This document shows, piece by piece, positions 25,620 through 34,187 of a stretch of 61,581 nt of DNA; position 1 is the stretch's first letter; the number at the start of each line of letters is the position of its first letter. The position numbers and the translations under genes are program-made. The DNA is from Reyranella sp. GTDB taxonomy: Bacteria > Pseudomonadota > Alphaproteobacteria > Reyranellales > Reyranellaceae. The notes under the pieces are model-generated. The model ran no database searches. It was given only the letters and a program-made list of their open reading frames with translations, and was not told the DNA's origin. The stretch is from assembly GCF_004297265.1 (NCBI RefSeq), contig NZ_SCUT01000049.1, positions 1 to 61,581 on the forward strand. The letters run 5' to 3'.

Positions 25620-26756
25620 TCAACGGCCCCTGCCGCGGATTTCCGCGTCATGCTGGCCGAGCGTCGGCGCCGGACGGTGGACACCGCCCGGCGTCGCCGA
25701 CAGCTTGAGCGGCACGCCGAGCGTCTTCTGCCGGCCGGCCCTGGCATGTTCGACCTCGGCCACCATGCCGCGCGCCAGGATCTGCGGATCGGCGAAGACC
25801 TCGTCGTGGTGCAGCACCGGCCCGGCCGGGATACCCTCTTTCTCCAAGGTCGCCATCCAGTCGTCGGTCGTGCGCTTCGCGATCTCGGCCTGCAGGATGG
25901 CGACGATTGCCTCGTTGTTCCTCACGCGGTCGGCATTGGCCTTGAAGCGTGGATCTTCGGGCAACTCCGGCCGGCCAATCAGGGCGCAGAGCCGGCGGAA
26001 GAAGTTCTGCTGCGCCCCGCCGATGGTCAGCCATCCGTCCGCCGTCTGGAACACCTGGTAGGGCGAGGAGCCGCGATGGCCCTGGCCGAGTTTCTCCGGC
26101 CTGAGGCCATTGGCGAAATAGTTGGCGGCCTCGTAGACGCCCAGCGACACGGTGGCTTCGAGCAGCGAGGTCTCGACCCACTGGCCCTCGCCCGTCTTGT
26201 GCCGCGCCTGCAGGGCGCTCAGCACGCCGATGGTGAGATAGAGGCCGGCGCCCACGTCGGAGATGGCGAGCGGAATGCGGTAGGGCGGGCCGTCTTTCGG
26301 ACCCGTCACCGACATCAGGCCCGACATGGCCTGGATGATCAGGTCGAAGCCGCCGCGCGCGGCATAAGGGCCGGTCTGGCCGAAGCCCGAGATCGAGCCC
26401 AGCACCAGGCGCTTGTTGCGCGCGTGCAGTTCTTCCCAGCCGAGGCCCAGCCGCTTCATCACGCCTGGACGGAAATTCTCCAGCACCACGTCGGCGCCGT
26501 CGACCAGCTCCCAGAAGACCTCGAGGTCGTCCTCGTTCTTGAGGTCGAGCCTGAGGCCGCGCTTGTTCCTGTTCCACAGCATGAAGGGCGCCGATTCACC
26601 CTCGACGAACGGCGGCGCGCCGCGCATCGAATCGCCCTGCGGGCTCTCGATCTTGATGACGTCGGCGCCCATGTCGGCGAGCTGCATGCCGCAGAAGGGA
26701 CCGGAGAGATGGGTCGTGAGGTCGAGGACGACCAGACCGTCGAGTGCGCCTGCCAT
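25620..26756 (-). CDS. CaiB/BaiF family CoA transferase
   Basis: Class III CoA transferase that moves CoA between carboxylates through an aspartyl-glutamyl type covalent intermediate; family includes carnitine, oxalate-formyl and succinyl-dependent enzymes. The 378-residue protein begins LDGLVVLDLTTHLSGPFCGMQLADMGADVIKIE, then GDSMRGAPPF, NRNKRGLRLDLKN and GSISGFGQTGPYA, all standard. The start ATG 26756 begins the conserved domain; the extension to 26804 would overlap the thioredoxin-fold gene. The upstream gene ends six bases before and is on the same strand. Substrate unknown. Confidence 0.93.
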   Translation of the reverse strand: MAGALDGLVVLDLTTHLSGPFCGMQLADMGADVIKIESPQGDSMRGAPPFVEGESAPFMLWNRNKRGLRLDLKNEDDLEVFWELVDGADVVLENFRPGVMKRLGLGWEELHARNKRLVLGSISGFGQTGPYAARGGFDLIIQAMSGLMSVTGPKDGPPYRIPLAISDVGAGLYLTIGVLSALQARHKTGEGQWVETSLLEATVSLGVYEAANYFANGLRPEKLGQGHRGSSPYQVFQTADGWLTIGGAQQNFFRRLCALIGRPELPEDPRFKANADRVRNNEAIVAILQAEIAKRTTDDWMATLEKEGIPAGPVLHHDEVFADPQILARGMVAEVEHARAGRQKTLGVPLKLSATPGGVHRPAPTLGQHDAEIRGRGR

Positions 26757-26761
26757 GTTGC

Positions 26762-27154
26762 CTATCCCAGGAGTTTGCGGAGATCGTCGAGCGTGCTTGC
26801 CCATTTGCTGACGCCGAGGTGGTTCGACACAATTCGACCCGCCTGCACGATCAGGAACCGCGGCGCCCCGCTCTTGCGAGGGATCTGGGCGAGGATCGGC
26901 GCCAGGTCACCCGGCCAGTATCGCTCCTGGTAGGCCTCGCGGAAACGCGCCGCCTCGACCTCTTCCCAGGCGACCTGGCGAAACTCGGGCGAGGCGATCC
27001 AGGCGGCGAGATACTCGCGCTTCCAGCGCACGCAGGGCGGACAGTCCGGACCGCCGATCAGGATCACCCTGATCTCCGCCGGGACGGCGCGTGCCGGAGC
27101 ACCGGCGGCCGCCGCGACAGCGAGTCCGGCGAAAAGAAGCGCGCGGCGATTCAT
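26762..27154 (-). CDS. Exported thioredoxin-fold protein with CPPC motif
   Basis: Small secreted protein of 130 residues with a signal peptide (MNRRALLFAGLAVAAAA...ARA), then VILIGGPDCPPCVRWKREYLAAW, where CPPC is a thioredoxin-like redox motif at the start of the first helix. The C-terminal part GAPRFLIVQAGRIVSNHLGV carries the cis-Pro region. It resembles SoxS/thioredoxin-like periplasmic proteins in general but I cannot assign a specific role. Stop is six bases from the CoA-transferase start; it is divergent from prmB with 20 bases between starts. Confidence 0.7.
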   Translation of the reverse strand: MNRRALLFAGLAVAAAAGAPARAVPAEIRVILIGGPDCPPCVRWKREYLAAWIASPEFRQVAWEEVEAARFREAYQERYWPGDLAPILAQIPRKSGAPRFLIVQAGRIVSNHLGVSKWASTLDDLRKLLG

Positions 27155-27174
27155 ATCCGCTAATGTAGGCCCGC

Positions 27175-28056
27175 ATGGCACGCGCGACCAAACCCTCTCT
27201 CGTCACCCTGGGGGATTTCTTCCATTTTGCCGTCGCGCGTTTCCGCAGCGCGCGGCTGACCTACGGCCACGGCACGACCAACGCGGTCGACGAGGCCGCC
27301 TTCATGGTGCTCGAAGCGCTGCGCCTGCCGATCCACCGGATCGATCCGTGGCTCGACCTCGTGCCGACCGAACCCGAGAAGGCGCGCCTCATGACCTTGA
27401 TCGAGGCGCGGATCGCGCTGCGCATGCCGGCCCCCTATCTGCTCGAAGCCGCCTATATGCACGGCGTGCGGTTCCACATCGATCGCCGGGCACTGATTCC
27501 GCGCTCCTTCATCGGCGACCTGCTGGCCGGCGGCGCCCTCCCGACCGCCAAGCCGCGGCGCATCCTCGATCTCTGCTGCGGCTCCGGCTGTCTCGCCATC
27601 CTCGCGGCGCTCGCCTTTCCGCGCGCGAAGATCGATGCGGTCGACCTCTCGGCCGGCGCGCTGGCACTGGCCCGGCGCAACGTGGCGACGCATCGCTTCG
27701 GCGACCGCATCACCGTGCATCGCGGCAACCTCTTCAAGCCGCTGCAAGGCCAGCGCTACGACCTGATCATCAGCAACCCGCCCTATGTCGATGCTGGCGG
27801 CATGGCCAAACTGCCCCCCGAATTCCGGCACGAGCCGCGCATGGCGCTGGCGGCTGGCGACGATGGGCTGGATCTCGTCCATCGCATCCTGGCCGAAGCG
27901 CCGAAGCACCTGACGAAGAGCGGCGGCCTGGTGTGCGAGATCGGCCGCGGCCGGCCACCGCTCGAAGCCGCCTATCCGCGGCTGCCCTTCATCTGGCTCG
28001 ACACGGAACTCAGCGAAGGCGAGGTCTTCTGGCTGTCGCGCAGCGACCTCGCCTAG
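27175..28056 (+). CDS. prmB: Ribosomal protein L3 glutamine methyltransferase PrmB
   Basis: N5-glutamine methyltransferase acting on ribosomal protein L3 (HemK/PrmB type). The 293-residue protein has the N-terminal helical domain with YGHGTTNAVDEA, then IPRSFIGDLL, the SAM loop LCCGSGCLAI (residues about 134-142) and the diagnostic NPPYVD at 201-206, which binds the target glutamine. E. coli PrmB has 310 residues. The distance between prmB and prmC paralogues is told by the TTNAVDEA block, characteristic of PrmB. Its stop overlaps the phosphofructokinase stop tail to tail (CTAG). Confidence 0.9.
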   Translation: MARATKPSLVTLGDFFHFAVARFRSARLTYGHGTTNAVDEAAFMVLEALRLPIHRIDPWLDLVPTEPEKARLMTLIEARIALRMPAPYLLEAAYMHGVRFHIDRRALIPRSFIGDLLAGGALPTAKPRRILDLCCGSGCLAILAALAFPRAKIDAVDLSAGALALARRNVATHRFGDRITVHRGNLFKPLQGQRYDLIISNPPYVDAGGMAKLPPEFRHEPRMALAAGDDGLDLVHRILAEAPKHLTKSGGLVCEIGRGRPPLEAAYPRLPFIWLDTELSEGEVFWLSRSDLA

Positions 28057-29126
28057 GCCGCATCCCCAAGGCAGATCCCCAGGGCGCGGGCGGTGCGGAC
28101 GAGCGTGCCATCGGGGTCGACGGTCCGCGACTTGCCGACCACCTTCGACAGCGGCACGTCGATCACCTGCCGGTTCCACCAGGCCACCATGTGGTCGCCC
28201 TTTCCTTCGGCCAGCAGGTCGACCGCGCGCACGCCCAGCGCCGAGGCGAGCAGACGGTCCTCTGCCGTCGGCATGGCGCCGCGCTGCACATGCCCCAGGA
28301 CCGTCGCCCGCGCTTCCGCGCCGGTGGCCTTCGCCAGCCGCTTGGCCAACCAGTCGCCGACGCCGTGATCGGGCGCATCGGCCGAGGGATCGGCTGCCTC
28401 GTCCGACTGGCCGGCGGCTTCCGCCACCACGACCAGGGCGGACGTCCGTCCCACGGTCCGCAGGGCCGCAATGTGCTCGACCACATTCTCCAGCCGCCAG
28501 CGGATTTCGGGGATCAGCACGATGTCGGCGCCACCGGCTATACCCGCCGCGATGGCGATGTGTCCGGCATCGCGGCCCATCACCTCCAGCACCATCGTAC
28601 GATCGTGGCTGGCGCCGGTCGGCTGCAAGCGGTCGAGTGCCTCGGTGGCAATCGCGACCGCGGTCGAGTAGCCGATCGCGCGCTCGGTCTGGCCGACATC
28701 GTTGTCGATGGTCTTGGGAATACCGACGAAGGGGATACCCGAAGGGCCGAGGAGCTTGCGCAGGATGGCGAGGCTGCCGTCGCCGCCGACCCCGATCAAC
28801 CCGTCGAGGCCGAGCTGCTTCAGCCCCTCGACCATCTCAGCCGACCGGTCCTTGCGGCTGCCGTCGGGCATCGGGAAGGCGAAGGGGTTGCCGCGATTGG
28901 TGCTGCCGAGGAACGTACCGCCCTGCCGTGCGAGCGCAGCGCTAAGCCGGTCGGGATCGAGCGTCACCGCCTGTACGGGGCGCTCCAGCAGGCCGAGCGT
29001 GCCGTAGCGTAGTCCGACGGTCGTCCAGCCATGGCCATGATGCGCGCGCAGCGTGACGGCGCGGATCGTGGCATTGAGGCCGGCACAGTCGCCGCCGCTG
29101 GTGAGGATGCCGATCCGTTTCGTCAT
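28053..29126 (-). CDS. 6-phosphofructokinase
   Basis: Glycolytic kinase phosphorylating fructose-6-phosphate, 357 residues. Motifs: ILTSGGDCAGLNATIR (nucleotide phosphate loop), GVGGDGSLAI and GIPKTIDNDV (active-site Asp in TIDND), EVMGRDAGHIA (substrate loop) and LGHVQRGAMPTAEDR. The pair GGDGS (Gly) with PKTIDND (Lys) differs both from E. coli ATP enzymes (Gly and PGTIDND) and PPi-dependent ones (GGDDS and PKTIDND), so the donor is most probably ATP but not certain. Shares its stop codon bases with prmB on the other strand. Confidence 0.92.
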   Translation of the reverse strand: MTKRIGILTSGGDCAGLNATIRAVTLRAHHGHGWTTVGLRYGTLGLLERPVQAVTLDPDRLSAALARQGGTFLGSTNRGNPFAFPMPDGSRKDRSAEMVEGLKQLGLDGLIGVGGDGSLAILRKLLGPSGIPFVGIPKTIDNDVGQTERAIGYSTAVAIATEALDRLQPTGASHDRTMVLEVMGRDAGHIAIAAGIAGGADIVLIPEIRWRLENVVEHIAALRTVGRTSALVVVAEAAGQSDEAADPSADAPDHGVGDWLAKRLAKATGAEARATVLGHVQRGAMPTAEDRLLASALGVRAVDLLAEGKGDHMVAWWNRQVIDVPLSKVVGKSRTVDPDGTLVRTARALGICLGDAA

Positions 29127-29212
29127 CTTGGTACTCCTGGCTGCCGTGCGAACGACTGGTTGAAAGAGCCGATCAATCTTGAAAGCGAAACAGACCAGCG
29201 CAAAATCAAGGC

Positions 29213-29722
29213 ATGAGGAAGCACTACCACACCTTCGCGGGATATAATGCCTGGGCCAACCGCCGGCTCTACGCGGCCGCGGCCGGACTCGACGATGCCG
29301 AGTATCGCGCCGATCGTGGCGCCTTCTTCAAGTCGATGCACGGCACGCTCAATCATCTGCTGGCAACCGATCGCATCTGGCTGAAACGCTTCACCGGCGA
29401 AGGCGATGCGCCGGACCGGCTCGACGCGATCCTGCACGAAGGCTTTGCCGAGTTGCGGGCGGCCCGCGAGGCGGAAGACCGTCGCATCGTCGCCAGGATC
29501 GAAAGTCTGGACGAGAGGCGACTTGCCGGCGTCATCCGCTATCGCCGCGTCTCGACGCCCGACGAGTTCGTGCAGGAGCTGATGCCGGCGCTGGACCACT
29601 GGTTCAACCACCAGACCCATCACCGCGGTCACGCCCATATGATCCTGACGGGCCTCGGCAAGGTTGCGCCGGAACTCGACCTGCTCTTTTATCAGCGGGA
29701 GGTCGCTGCCGGCCGCGCATGA
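29213..29722 (+). CDS. DinB-family metal-dependent protein
   Basis: Four-helix-bundle protein of 169 residues in the DinB/YfiT superfamily, some of which bind a metal through three histidines and act as thiol-dependent transferases. Conserved features: YNAWANRRLYAA at the start, MHGTLNHLLATDRIW with the first His, and LDHWFNHQTHHRGHAHMIL, containing the last two histidines and the H-R-G motif. Length is typical. The following lipoprotein gene overlaps its stop by ATGA. Divergent from the phosphofructokinase gene. Not a DNA polymerase; the name is historical. Confidence 0.87.
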   Translation: MRKHYHTFAGYNAWANRRLYAAAAGLDDAEYRADRGAFFKSMHGTLNHLLATDRIWLKRFTGEGDAPDRLDAILHEGFAELRAAREAEDRRIVARIESLDERRLAGVIRYRRVSTPDEFVQELMPALDHWFNHQTHHRGHAHMILTGLGKVAPELDLLFYQREVAAGRA

Positions 29723-29979
29723 GGAATCCCATGATTTCCAGACTTGCCGCCTTCTCCCTCGTTCTTGCGTTGGCCGCCTGCGCAAGCCCGCAACAGTCCG
29801 CCGACGACAGGACGACGCCGCTGGCCGGGCGCAGCTATGCAGTGCCCAACGCGCTGCTGCTTTATCAATATTCGGGCGGCACAACGCGGCCGATCGCGAA
29901 CTCGCCCCTCGGTGTCGTCGATGGCTGTGCTGCCGAGGGGGTCGCCAGCCCTCGCCGGACGGGCTTCGACTGTCCCTAA
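29719..29979 (+). CDS. Small hypothetical lipoprotein
   Basis: Unrecognised 86-residue protein. It starts MRNPMISRLAAFSLVLALAAC, a clear lipoprotein signal with LAAC, Cys21, then a short Ser/Thr/Gly-rich mature part with two cysteines near the end. The ATG at 29719 overlaps the DinB-family stop (ATGA), and a second ATG in frame at 29731 is equally possible. Translational coupling to the upstream gene suggests a shared transcript, but no function is visible. The metallophosphoesterase gene follows on the other strand. Confidence 0.6.
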   Translation: MRNPMISRLAAFSLVLALAACASPQQSADDRTTPLAGRSYAVPNALLLYQYSGGTTRPIANSPLGVVDGCAAEGVASPRRTGFDCP

Positions 29980-29992
29980 CTAACCGCCAACA

Positions 29993-31570
29993 CTATTTGA
30001 GTTCGCAGACCGACCGGGTGCGGCCAGGACCGGGCCAGCGCGAATCGCAGACCGCGAGAGTCTCGCCCCCGGTACCGTAGAGGACGCTGGTCCAGGTTCC
30101 GTCGTCGACCGGCCGCACGATCATCGCCGCGAAGTCGCGCAGGCCGACGATCCAGGCCGGGCTCCTGTCGAGTCCCTCGACGCGCACCGGTGCCCTGGGA
30201 TCGTCCGGCGAAGGCGGCGGCTGCACGTGCGACAGCTCCATGCCGCCGGTACCGACGGCCAGATGCGGCGGGCGCGGCCCCTCGAAGCCGATCGCCTGGA
30301 ACCGGTGCATGTGGCCAGCGATGACGGCGGTGACGTGAGGCGGCAGCCCGCGGCCGAAGACGCGATTGATGGCCTCGCGCTGGGTCTCGTTGATGAAGCC
30401 GTAAGGCGTGAGGCCGATCGGCCCGCCCTTGTCGCGCTTCACCACTGCCCAGACCGGGCGGTGTGTCACCAGCCAGGTCGGCGTCGGATCCTCTTCGAGC
30501 ATCCTCGCGACGTCGCGATACTGCGTGAGGTAGGTCTCGAGATTGTAGAGCACCGCATCGGCGGCATTTGCCGAATCAACGGCGATGATGTTCAGCTTTC
30601 CGAGTTTCAGCCGGAACGGCGCGTTGGAGACGATCGGGAAGGGCAGGCCCGCAAAGGGCTGCGCTGGCGGCGCAGGCCAGGCGCCAGGGCGCCAGTCCGC
30701 CGGCAGTTGCGGAGGGCATTCCTTCTGGTGATGACCGGGGCCGAGCAGGGTCGAGCCGGCATCGAGCAGGTAGAACCAGCCGGGCCCACCGCGGCTGCAG
30801 AGTTCGTGGTTGCCGCGGCTCATCAGCCATGGCGCGGCGACCAGCAGCTTCGCGGCCGGCCGGAAGAAATCGTCGCGCCAGTTGGTCCATTTGTCCGGGT
30901 TGGGACTGCCCTCGATGTTCTGGCTCCAAAAGGCGGCCCCGATGGGGAGGCTGGCCTCGTCCTCGTCATCGAGATCGCCGGTATCGTAGACGTTGACCTT
31001 GAGCGGCGCGGCGTAGCCGGTGAGGCTCGGCGGCAGCACCAGGCCGCGCTCGGTGCCGCGATAATTGTAGTCGCCGACATGGACGATCAGGTCGGGGCGC
31101 TTGTCGGCCTCCTCGTCCGACAGGACGCCGAACGGCCAGACCTTGGCGAAGCCGTCGCCGCCGCAATATTGCGGCTTGTCGAGCGCCTCGCCGCGGCAGC
31201 CGCTGTCGCCGATCAGCACGACGCGGCGCGGCGTGCCCAGCGAAACGTTCGGCAGGTCGATGCGACGATCGCCCAGGAAGACGCTGGCCGCCTCGCCCAC
31301 CGGATAGAGTGCCTCGCAGACCGTCACGGCGTCGAAATGACCGCCCGGCGGCCGGCGGCGCGGCGTCATCGTCGTGGAGGCACCGCCCGCGGAGGAGCGC
31401 AGCACCGGACAGGCCGGTGCACGCTCGGCAACGCTGCGGACCATCGGCACGGGCTGACCATCACGGCCCTCCGCCAGCATCACGAAGGCGAAGAAGTCCC
31501 GCGACGAGGTCTGGGCGTGTGCGCCAAGGCTGGCAAACATGAAGGCAAGAGCGATGCAGACGATGCGCAT
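29993..31570 (-). CDS. Exported metallophosphoesterase
   Basis: Calcineurin-like phosphoesterase, 525 residues with a signal peptide of 19 residues (SLGAHAQ). The dinuclear metal site is visible: GDSGCRG (first motif), HVGDYNYR, RGNHE, THRP and GHMHRF, which matches the GDxxY/GNHE/GHxH order. Insertions in between are longer than in simple family members, including a stretch rich in Pro and Trp after residue 270. It probably hydrolyses a periplasmic phosphate ester, perhaps an alkaline-phosphatase-like role, but the specific substrate is unknown. It ends 14 bases from the small lipoprotein gene (convergent). Confidence 0.88.
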   Translation of the reverse strand: MRIVCIALAFMFASLGAHAQTSSRDFFAFVMLAEGRDGQPVPMVRSVAERAPACPVLRSSAGGASTTMTPRRRPPGGHFDAVTVCEALYPVGEAASVFLGDRRIDLPNVSLGTPRRVVLIGDSGCRGEALDKPQYCGGDGFAKVWPFGVLSDEEADKRPDLIVHVGDYNYRGTERGLVLPPSLTGYAAPLKVNVYDTGDLDDEDEASLPIGAAFWSQNIEGSPNPDKWTNWRDDFFRPAAKLLVAAPWLMSRGNHELCSRGGPGWFYLLDAGSTLLGPGHHQKECPPQLPADWRPGAWPAPPAQPFAGLPFPIVSNAPFRLKLGKLNIIAVDSANAADAVLYNLETYLTQYRDVARMLEEDPTPTWLVTHRPVWAVVKRDKGGPIGLTPYGFINETQREAINRVFGRGLPPHVTAVIAGHMHRFQAIGFEGPRPPHLAVGTGGMELSHVQPPPSPDDPRAPVRVEGLDRSPAWIVGLRDFAAMIVRPVDDGTWTSVLYGTGGETLAVCDSRWPGPGRTRSVCELK

Positions 31571-31640
31571 GGACGGCGAACTCCGGAGGAATCCGTTGTA
31601 TCCGGGGGATCGACTTCCTCAACCGAAATCGCAGTCGCCC

Positions 31641-32531
31641 TCAGGCCTGCCCAATGGACTTGGCCAACCTCAGGAAGGCCTTGAGAAGGACGTTCGGGTC
31701 GTCCTTGCGATAGATCGCATAGAGCTTCGAGAGCACTCTCCTGCTCCGGACGCTCAAGGGTCGATAGACGACGCGCGGCAGCTGGAGACTCCGGATGCAA
31801 TCGGCGACCACGGCGACGCCGAGCCCCGCCGCGACCAGACTGACGGCCGTCTGCATTTCGCCGGTATCCTGATCGATATTTGGGTAGTAGCCCGCGGCAC
31901 GGCACAGATCGACGATTTCGTCCGCCACACTCGGCGAGGCGTTGCCGCGGTAGAGCACGAACTTGTCATTCACGAGCTTCTCCAGCGGAACCACCTTGAG
32001 CGCCGCCAGGGGATGACGCTCATGCAACGCCACGATGAAGGGTTCGCGGTAGATCGCCTCCGAGGTCATGTCCCGCTCCCGGACCGGCGAGCGGGTCAGG
32101 GCCAGGGTGATCTTTCCCCCGGCAAGGGCTGCAATCTGCTCCGCCTTGATCAGATGCCGCATCTCAAGGCGCACCTGCGGGAACTCGCGATGAAACTGCT
32201 CGAGGATGCGCGGAAAGATTCCCAGCGAAGCCGAGCCGGTCATTCCCAGCACGATCCGCCCGACCTCCCCCTGGGCGACACCCTTGGCATGCGCGGTCGC
32301 GCGATCGAGCGCGGCAAACATTTCCCGGACGTCATGATGGAAGGCGGTGCCCGCCTCGGTCAGCTGGACGCGCTGATTGGCGCGGACGAACAGCTCGATG
32401 CCCAGCTCCTGTTCGAGAGCCCGGATCTGACGGCTGAGCGGCGGCTGCGACAAGTTCAGTCGCGCGGCCGCCTTGACGAAATGAAGCTCCTCGGCAAGCA
32501 CCAGAAAGTACTTGAGCTGGCTGATCTTCAT
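31641..32531 (-). CDS. LysR-family transcriptional regulator
   Basis: DNA-binding regulator of 296 residues. The winged helix-turn-helix is at residues 1-60 (KYFLVLAEELHFVKAAARLNLSQPPLSRQIRALEQELG) and the effector domain follows from about residue 90, starting with RIVLGMTGSASLG. The start at ATG 32531 begins the conserved domain; an extension to 32603 is a frame overlap. It lies immediately downstream of the acyl-CoA ligase, on the same strand, rather than divergent, so it may control that ligase-SDR group from the end of its transcript or other genes. The inducer is unknown. Confidence 0.92.
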   Translation of the reverse strand: MKISQLKYFLVLAEELHFVKAAARLNLSQPPLSRQIRALEQELGIELFVRANQRVQLTEAGTAFHHDVREMFAALDRATAHAKGVAQGEVGRIVLGMTGSASLGIFPRILEQFHREFPQVRLEMRHLIKAEQIAALAGGKITLALTRSPVRERDMTSEAIYREPFIVALHERHPLAALKVVPLEKLVNDKFVLYRGNASPSVADEIVDLCRAAGYYPNIDQDTGEMQTAVSLVAAGLGVAVVADCIRSLQLPRVVYRPLSVRSRRVLSKLYAIYRKDDPNVLLKAFLRLAKSIGQA

Positions 32532-32630
32532 GGTGGCAGCGTGGCCGATCGCATGGCGCAACGCTGGCACAGGACGCGACGATGGGCCAGTTCGCGATGC
32601 CATCGCGGGCTGTCGCTCCGCCCAGGCAGA

Positions 32631-34187
32631 CTAGATGTGCCGGTCGGCTTGCTGCCAGTAGGGCGCGCGCAGCAGGCGCTTCTGGATCTTGCCGGAGTCG
32701 TGGCGCGGCAGCCCCGTCCGGATTTCCACGCGCCGAGGCAACTTGAAGCCGCTGAGTCGGCCATTCAGGAACGCCTTGACCGTCTCGGGCTGGAGCACCG
32801 CTCCAGGATATGGCTCGACGAGGGCCATCAGCGCTTCGCCATACTCGGCGTCGGGAATGCCGAAGACGGCACAGTCTTTCACACCCGGCATGGCGCTCAA
32901 CACCGATTCGACCTCGGCCGGATAGACGTTCGCACCACCGATGATCACCATGTCGCGCTTGCGATCGCAGAGGAACAGGAAGCCGGCCTCGTCCCGGTAG
33001 CCGATGTCGCCCAAGGTGACGAAGCCATCGCGTTCGATCTCCCGGCGCCTGTTCTCCTGACCGTGATAGGTGAAGTCGGGATAGTGGGCGAGCCGCGCGA
33101 ATATTTCGCCGGGCACGCCGGCCGGACAATCGTTCCCATCGTCGTCGAGGACGCGCACGATGGCATGATCGGTCGCCTTGCCGACGCAACCGGGCCGCTC
33201 GAGCCAATCGGCCGAGGTGCTGAAGGCAATCGGCCCCGTCTCGGTTCCGCCGTAGAACTCGTTGATCACCGGTCCCCACCACTCGATCATCTGGCGCTTT
33301 ATATCTACCGGACACGGTGCGGCGGCATGCAGGACGAAGCGCAGCGAGGACAGGTCGTAGCGCCGGCGGACTTCGTCAGGCAAGCCGAGCAACCGGACGA
33401 ACATGGTCGGCACCATGAACAGGCTGGTGATGCGATGTTCCTCGATCAGCGCCAGCAGCCTTTCGGGCTCGAAGCGCGGCATGAGGACCAGGAGCTCCGC
33501 TGTGGCAGCGGCACTGAGCGCAATGCCATTCGGGGCGCCGTGGTAGAGCGGCCCTGGCAGCAGGATGCGCGCCTCCGGCGTCACGCCGTACACGGTGCGC
33601 CGGGTTTCCGCCATGAGCCGCTGTTGCTCAGGCGTCGGGGCGAACCGCCGAACGCCTTTCGGCCTTCCGGTGGTACCCGAAGTGTAGAGCATGCTTTGGG
33701 ACATAGCCTTCGATGGGCCGGCATCAGCGGCCTGGGCCTGCAACCAGTCGCTCCAATTTCTTGCCGGACCCCGCGGAACAGCGGCACGTGCATCGATTCG
33801 ATACGCTTCGATAACGTCGGAGGGGGTTGCGACCGCGAAAATGGTGAGGCCTGCCAGGATATCGTCGCCGAGAGGCATGAGCAGATCGGCATGCGCAACC
33901 AGTATCTTCGCGCCGCTGTCCTCGAGGATGTACGCGACCTCGGAAGGCGTCGAATGCCAGCTGATGGGCACGGTATGGGCCCCGACATGCGTCGCCGCGA
34001 GGCTCGCCTCGAGGAAAGCGATATCGTTGCGCATCAACAGCGCGACCGTGTCGCCGCTTCCCATTCCCATCGCGGCAAAACCGCCGGCCGCCTTCCGGAC
34101 GCGAGCCTGCAGCTCGCGGCGCGACATCGACCGATCGGCCTGCCTGAACTCGGCCACCGACGTCAGACCCAGCCGCGCTTCAGCCAC
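32631..34187 (-). CDS. AMP-dependent acyl-CoA synthetase/ligase
   Basis: Activates a carboxylic acid to its CoA thioester via an acyl-adenylate. The 518-residue protein has the ATP loop YTSGTTGRPKGVRR (A3 motif), YGGTETG, GDIGYRDEAGFLFLCDRKRDMVIIGG with the hinge Asp, and the C-terminal catalytic Lys in SGKIQKRLLR. The annotated start is a GTG at 34187 and overlaps the SDR stop region by 25 bases; the next Met is 20 codons later, so the N-terminus is uncertain. It is in a minus-strand run SDR, ligase, LysR, suggesting activation of an acid that the SDR then processes. Substrate unknown (short/medium fatty or aryl acid). Confidence 0.92.
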   Translation of the reverse strand: MAEARLGLTSVAEFRQADRSMSRRELQARVRKAAGGFAAMGMGSGDTVALLMRNDIAFLEASLAATHVGAHTVPISWHSTPSEVAYILEDSGAKILVAHADLLMPLGDDILAGLTIFAVATPSDVIEAYRIDARAAVPRGPARNWSDWLQAQAADAGPSKAMSQSMLYTSGTTGRPKGVRRFAPTPEQQRLMAETRRTVYGVTPEARILLPGPLYHGAPNGIALSAAATAELLVLMPRFEPERLLALIEEHRITSLFMVPTMFVRLLGLPDEVRRRYDLSSLRFVLHAAAPCPVDIKRQMIEWWGPVINEFYGGTETGPIAFSTSADWLERPGCVGKATDHAIVRVLDDDGNDCPAGVPGEIFARLAHYPDFTYHGQENRRREIERDGFVTLGDIGYRDEAGFLFLCDRKRDMVIIGGANVYPAEVESVLSAMPGVKDCAVFGIPDAEYGEALMALVEPYPGAVLQPETVKAFLNGRLSGFKLPRRVEIRTGLPRHDSGKIQKRLLRAPYWQQADRHI

